64,000 bases of DNA from Coriaria nepalensis (taxonomy: Eukaryota > Streptophyta > Magnoliopsida > Cucurbitales > Coriariaceae), in assembly GCA_027186245.1 (NCBI GenBank), contig CP114483.1, positions 12,234,220 to 12,298,219 of the forward strand, given 5' to 3'. The notes below the pieces were generated by a model, which saw only the letters and a program-made list of their open reading frames with translations, did no database searches and was not told the origin of the DNA. The position numbers and the translations under genes were made by a program. Shown here one piece after another: positions 62,701 through 64,000 of the stretch. The stretch's first letter is position 1, and every line of letters begins with the position of its first letter.

Positions 62701-64000
62701 AAGCATGTCATTCAGTCTTTTCATGTCATTAAATTGTTTGAAAGCACATCGAACCAATTATATGTCTGCATTTAAAACACTACTTTCATGCATAACTTGC
62801 AATGGATCTATTGAAGAAAACTATTCATTTTTTTAGCCTTAAAGTCGTATTATTGCGTCTCTTTTGGTCATTAAATCATTCAAAATCACTTCGTACGAAA
62901 TTCGCAGTTTAAACATGACTTTCGTGCATTACTTGCCGTTCATCGATTCAAGGCAACAACGCATTTGTTTAGCCTTAAAATCATGTCACAGAGTCTCTTG
63001 TAGTCATGAAATCATTTTAATTAATCCGAACGAATTCTATTTTCGCCCTTCAAACATGATTTTCTTACATAACTTGCAATTAATCTATTGAAGACAACAA
63101 TGCATTCCTTTTGCCTGAAAAAACATGTCATTCAGTCTTTTCATGTCATTAAATTGTTTGAAAGCACATCGAACCAATTATATGTCTGCACTTAAAACAT
63201 TACTTTCATGCATAACTTGCAAATGATCTATTGAAGAAAACTATGCATTTTTTTAGCTTTAAAGTCGTATTATTGCGTCTCTTTTGGTCATTAAATCATT
63301 CAAAATCACTTCGTACGAAATTCGCAGTTTAAACATGACTTTCGTGCATAACTTGCCGTTGATCGATTCAAGGCAACAATGCATTTGTTTAGCCTTAAAA
63401 TCATGTCATTGAGTCTCTTGTAGTCATGAAATCATTTTAATTAATCTGAACGAATTCTATTTTCGCCCTTCAAACATGATTTTCTTACATAACTTGCAAT
63501 TAATCTATTGAAGACAACAATGCATTCCTTTTGCCTGAAAAAGCATGTCATTCAGTCTTTTCATGTCATTAAATTGTTTGAAAGCACATCGAACCAATTA
63601 TATGTCTGCACTTAAAACATTACTTTCATGCATAACTTGCAAATGATCTATTGAAGAAAACTATGCATTTTTTTAGCCTTAAAGTCGTATTATTGCGTCT
63701 CTTTTGGTCATTAAATCATTCAAAATCACTTCGTACGAAATTCGCAGTTTAAAAATGACTTTCGTGCATAACTTGCCGTTGATCGATTCAAGGCAACAAC
63801 GCATTTGTTTAGCCTTAAAATCATGTCATTGAGTCTCTTGTAGTCATGAAATCATTTTAATTAATCCGAACGAATTCTATTTTCGCCGTTCAAACATGAT
63901 TTTCTTACATAACTTGCAATTAATCTATTGAAGACAACAATGCATTCCTTTAGCCTTAAAAAACATGTCATTCAGTCTTTTCATGTCGTTAAATTGTTTT
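59715..64000. repeat. Seven-monomer HOR, period 2942 bp, cut by the window end
   Basis: The unit 59,715-62,656 restarts at 62,657 and continues to the last base. Shared markers: CAATGGATC with CACAGAGTC, then AACAATGCATTTG with AATCTGAACG, then CTTTTGCCTGAAAAAGC with CTGCACTTAAAACATTAC and GTTTAAAAATGAC, then ATGTCGTTAAATTGTTTT (61,043 and 63,985). The extra two bases over 2940 come from two ATTGTTTTGAAAG monomers. One patch near 63,105-63,195 in the second copy carries the neighbouring monomer's variants. Confidence 0.85.

Larger units (their letters stand above)
1..64000. repeat. ~420-bp tandem satellite array (whole window)
   Basis: The same ~420-bp unit recurs without a break, always in the same orientation. 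The phrase ACATAACTTG followed by C(A/T)ATTAAT returns every 420 or 421 bp, for example at 2, 423, 844, 7573, 7993, 44553 and 63917, giving about 152 complete monomers plus a partial one. No inversion, spacer, gene or transposon interrupts it, and both window edges lie inside the array. Length changes are small: single-base indels, T-tract length changes and one recurrent 9-bp insertion. Such arrays are typical of eukaryotic centromeric or pericentromeric heterochromatin; that location is inferred, not shown. I do not recognise the family. Confidence 0.98.

Noticed and set aside
43080..63091. Repeated 75- and 78-codon plus-strand open frames at monomer spacing
   Set aside because: They appear because CACAGAG or similar variants remove a stop in the satellite, and are copied at HOR spacing. 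They follow the repeat, cross from B to the next A, and look like no known protein.
1..64000. CRISPR-like array of regular repeats
   Set aside because: There are no short repeats separated by unique spacers; the whole unit, including what would be spacer, is repeated.
1..64000. Bacterial or phage origin of the window
   Set aside because: No coding sequence, ribosome binding site, promoter or operon structure over 64 kb; a homogeneous satellite array of this size fits a eukaryotic chromosome.
1..64000. Assignment to a named satellite family or species
   Set aside because: The monomer does not match any family I can recall with confidence; a search of repeat databases with the 420-bp consensus would be needed to decide.

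Overview
The whole window is one uninterrupted satellite-DNA array. About 152 tandem monomers of roughly 420 bp run head-to-tail in a single orientation from base 1 to base 64000, and the array leaves the window at both ends. I see no credible protein gene, rRNA, tRNA, CRISPR array, transposon insertion or unique-sequence island. An AT-rich array this long and regular points to a eukaryotic nuclear genome, in centromeric, pericentromeric or other constitutive heterochromatin. I do not recognise the family and cannot name the organism from the sequence.

Each monomer is a trimer of three diverged subunits of about 136-143 bp (here A, B, C). All three end in a version of CATAACTTG and share an early TTTAGCCTTAAA-like block, so an older ~140-bp satellite was apparently amplified as a 3-unit repeat. 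C subunits come in two main length forms: a 421-bp monomer type with CATTCTAAATTAAT and a 420-bp type with CATTTTAATTAAT, the latter carrying a PacI octamer.

Layout: 1-7.57 kb is mainly 421-bp type, with a duplicated dimer. 7.57-18 kb is mainly 420-bp type, with dimer and trimer duplications and an island of the first type at 10.9-11.35 kb. 18-27.3 kb is a divergent subfamily (GCACTTTAAAC in B, ATTCTTGCG) with an 8-monomer duplication and a transplanted 420-type block. 27.3-36.8 kb is a patchwork of 7- and 10-monomer duplications sharing junctions. 36.8-41.1 kb holds a trimer duplication. 41.1-55.8 kb is the most striking part: a 13-monomer higher-order repeat (HOR) with an exact period of 5478 bp, present about 2.7 times, with a 4-monomer (1689 bp) duplication nested inside and a 9-bp insertion marking two monomers per unit. 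55.8-59.7 kb is a mosaic of 2- and 3-monomer repeats. 59.7-64 kb is a 7-monomer HOR of 2942 bp cut off by the window end.

Nothing here works together as genes. The layout records repeated unequal exchange, conversion-like patching and local re-amplification at several scales, with the most recent expansion around 41-56 kb. Short open frames up to 91 codons are by-products of the periodicity. Percent identities and total monomer counts are estimates by eye; the stated periods were obtained by subtracting coordinates of marker variants.
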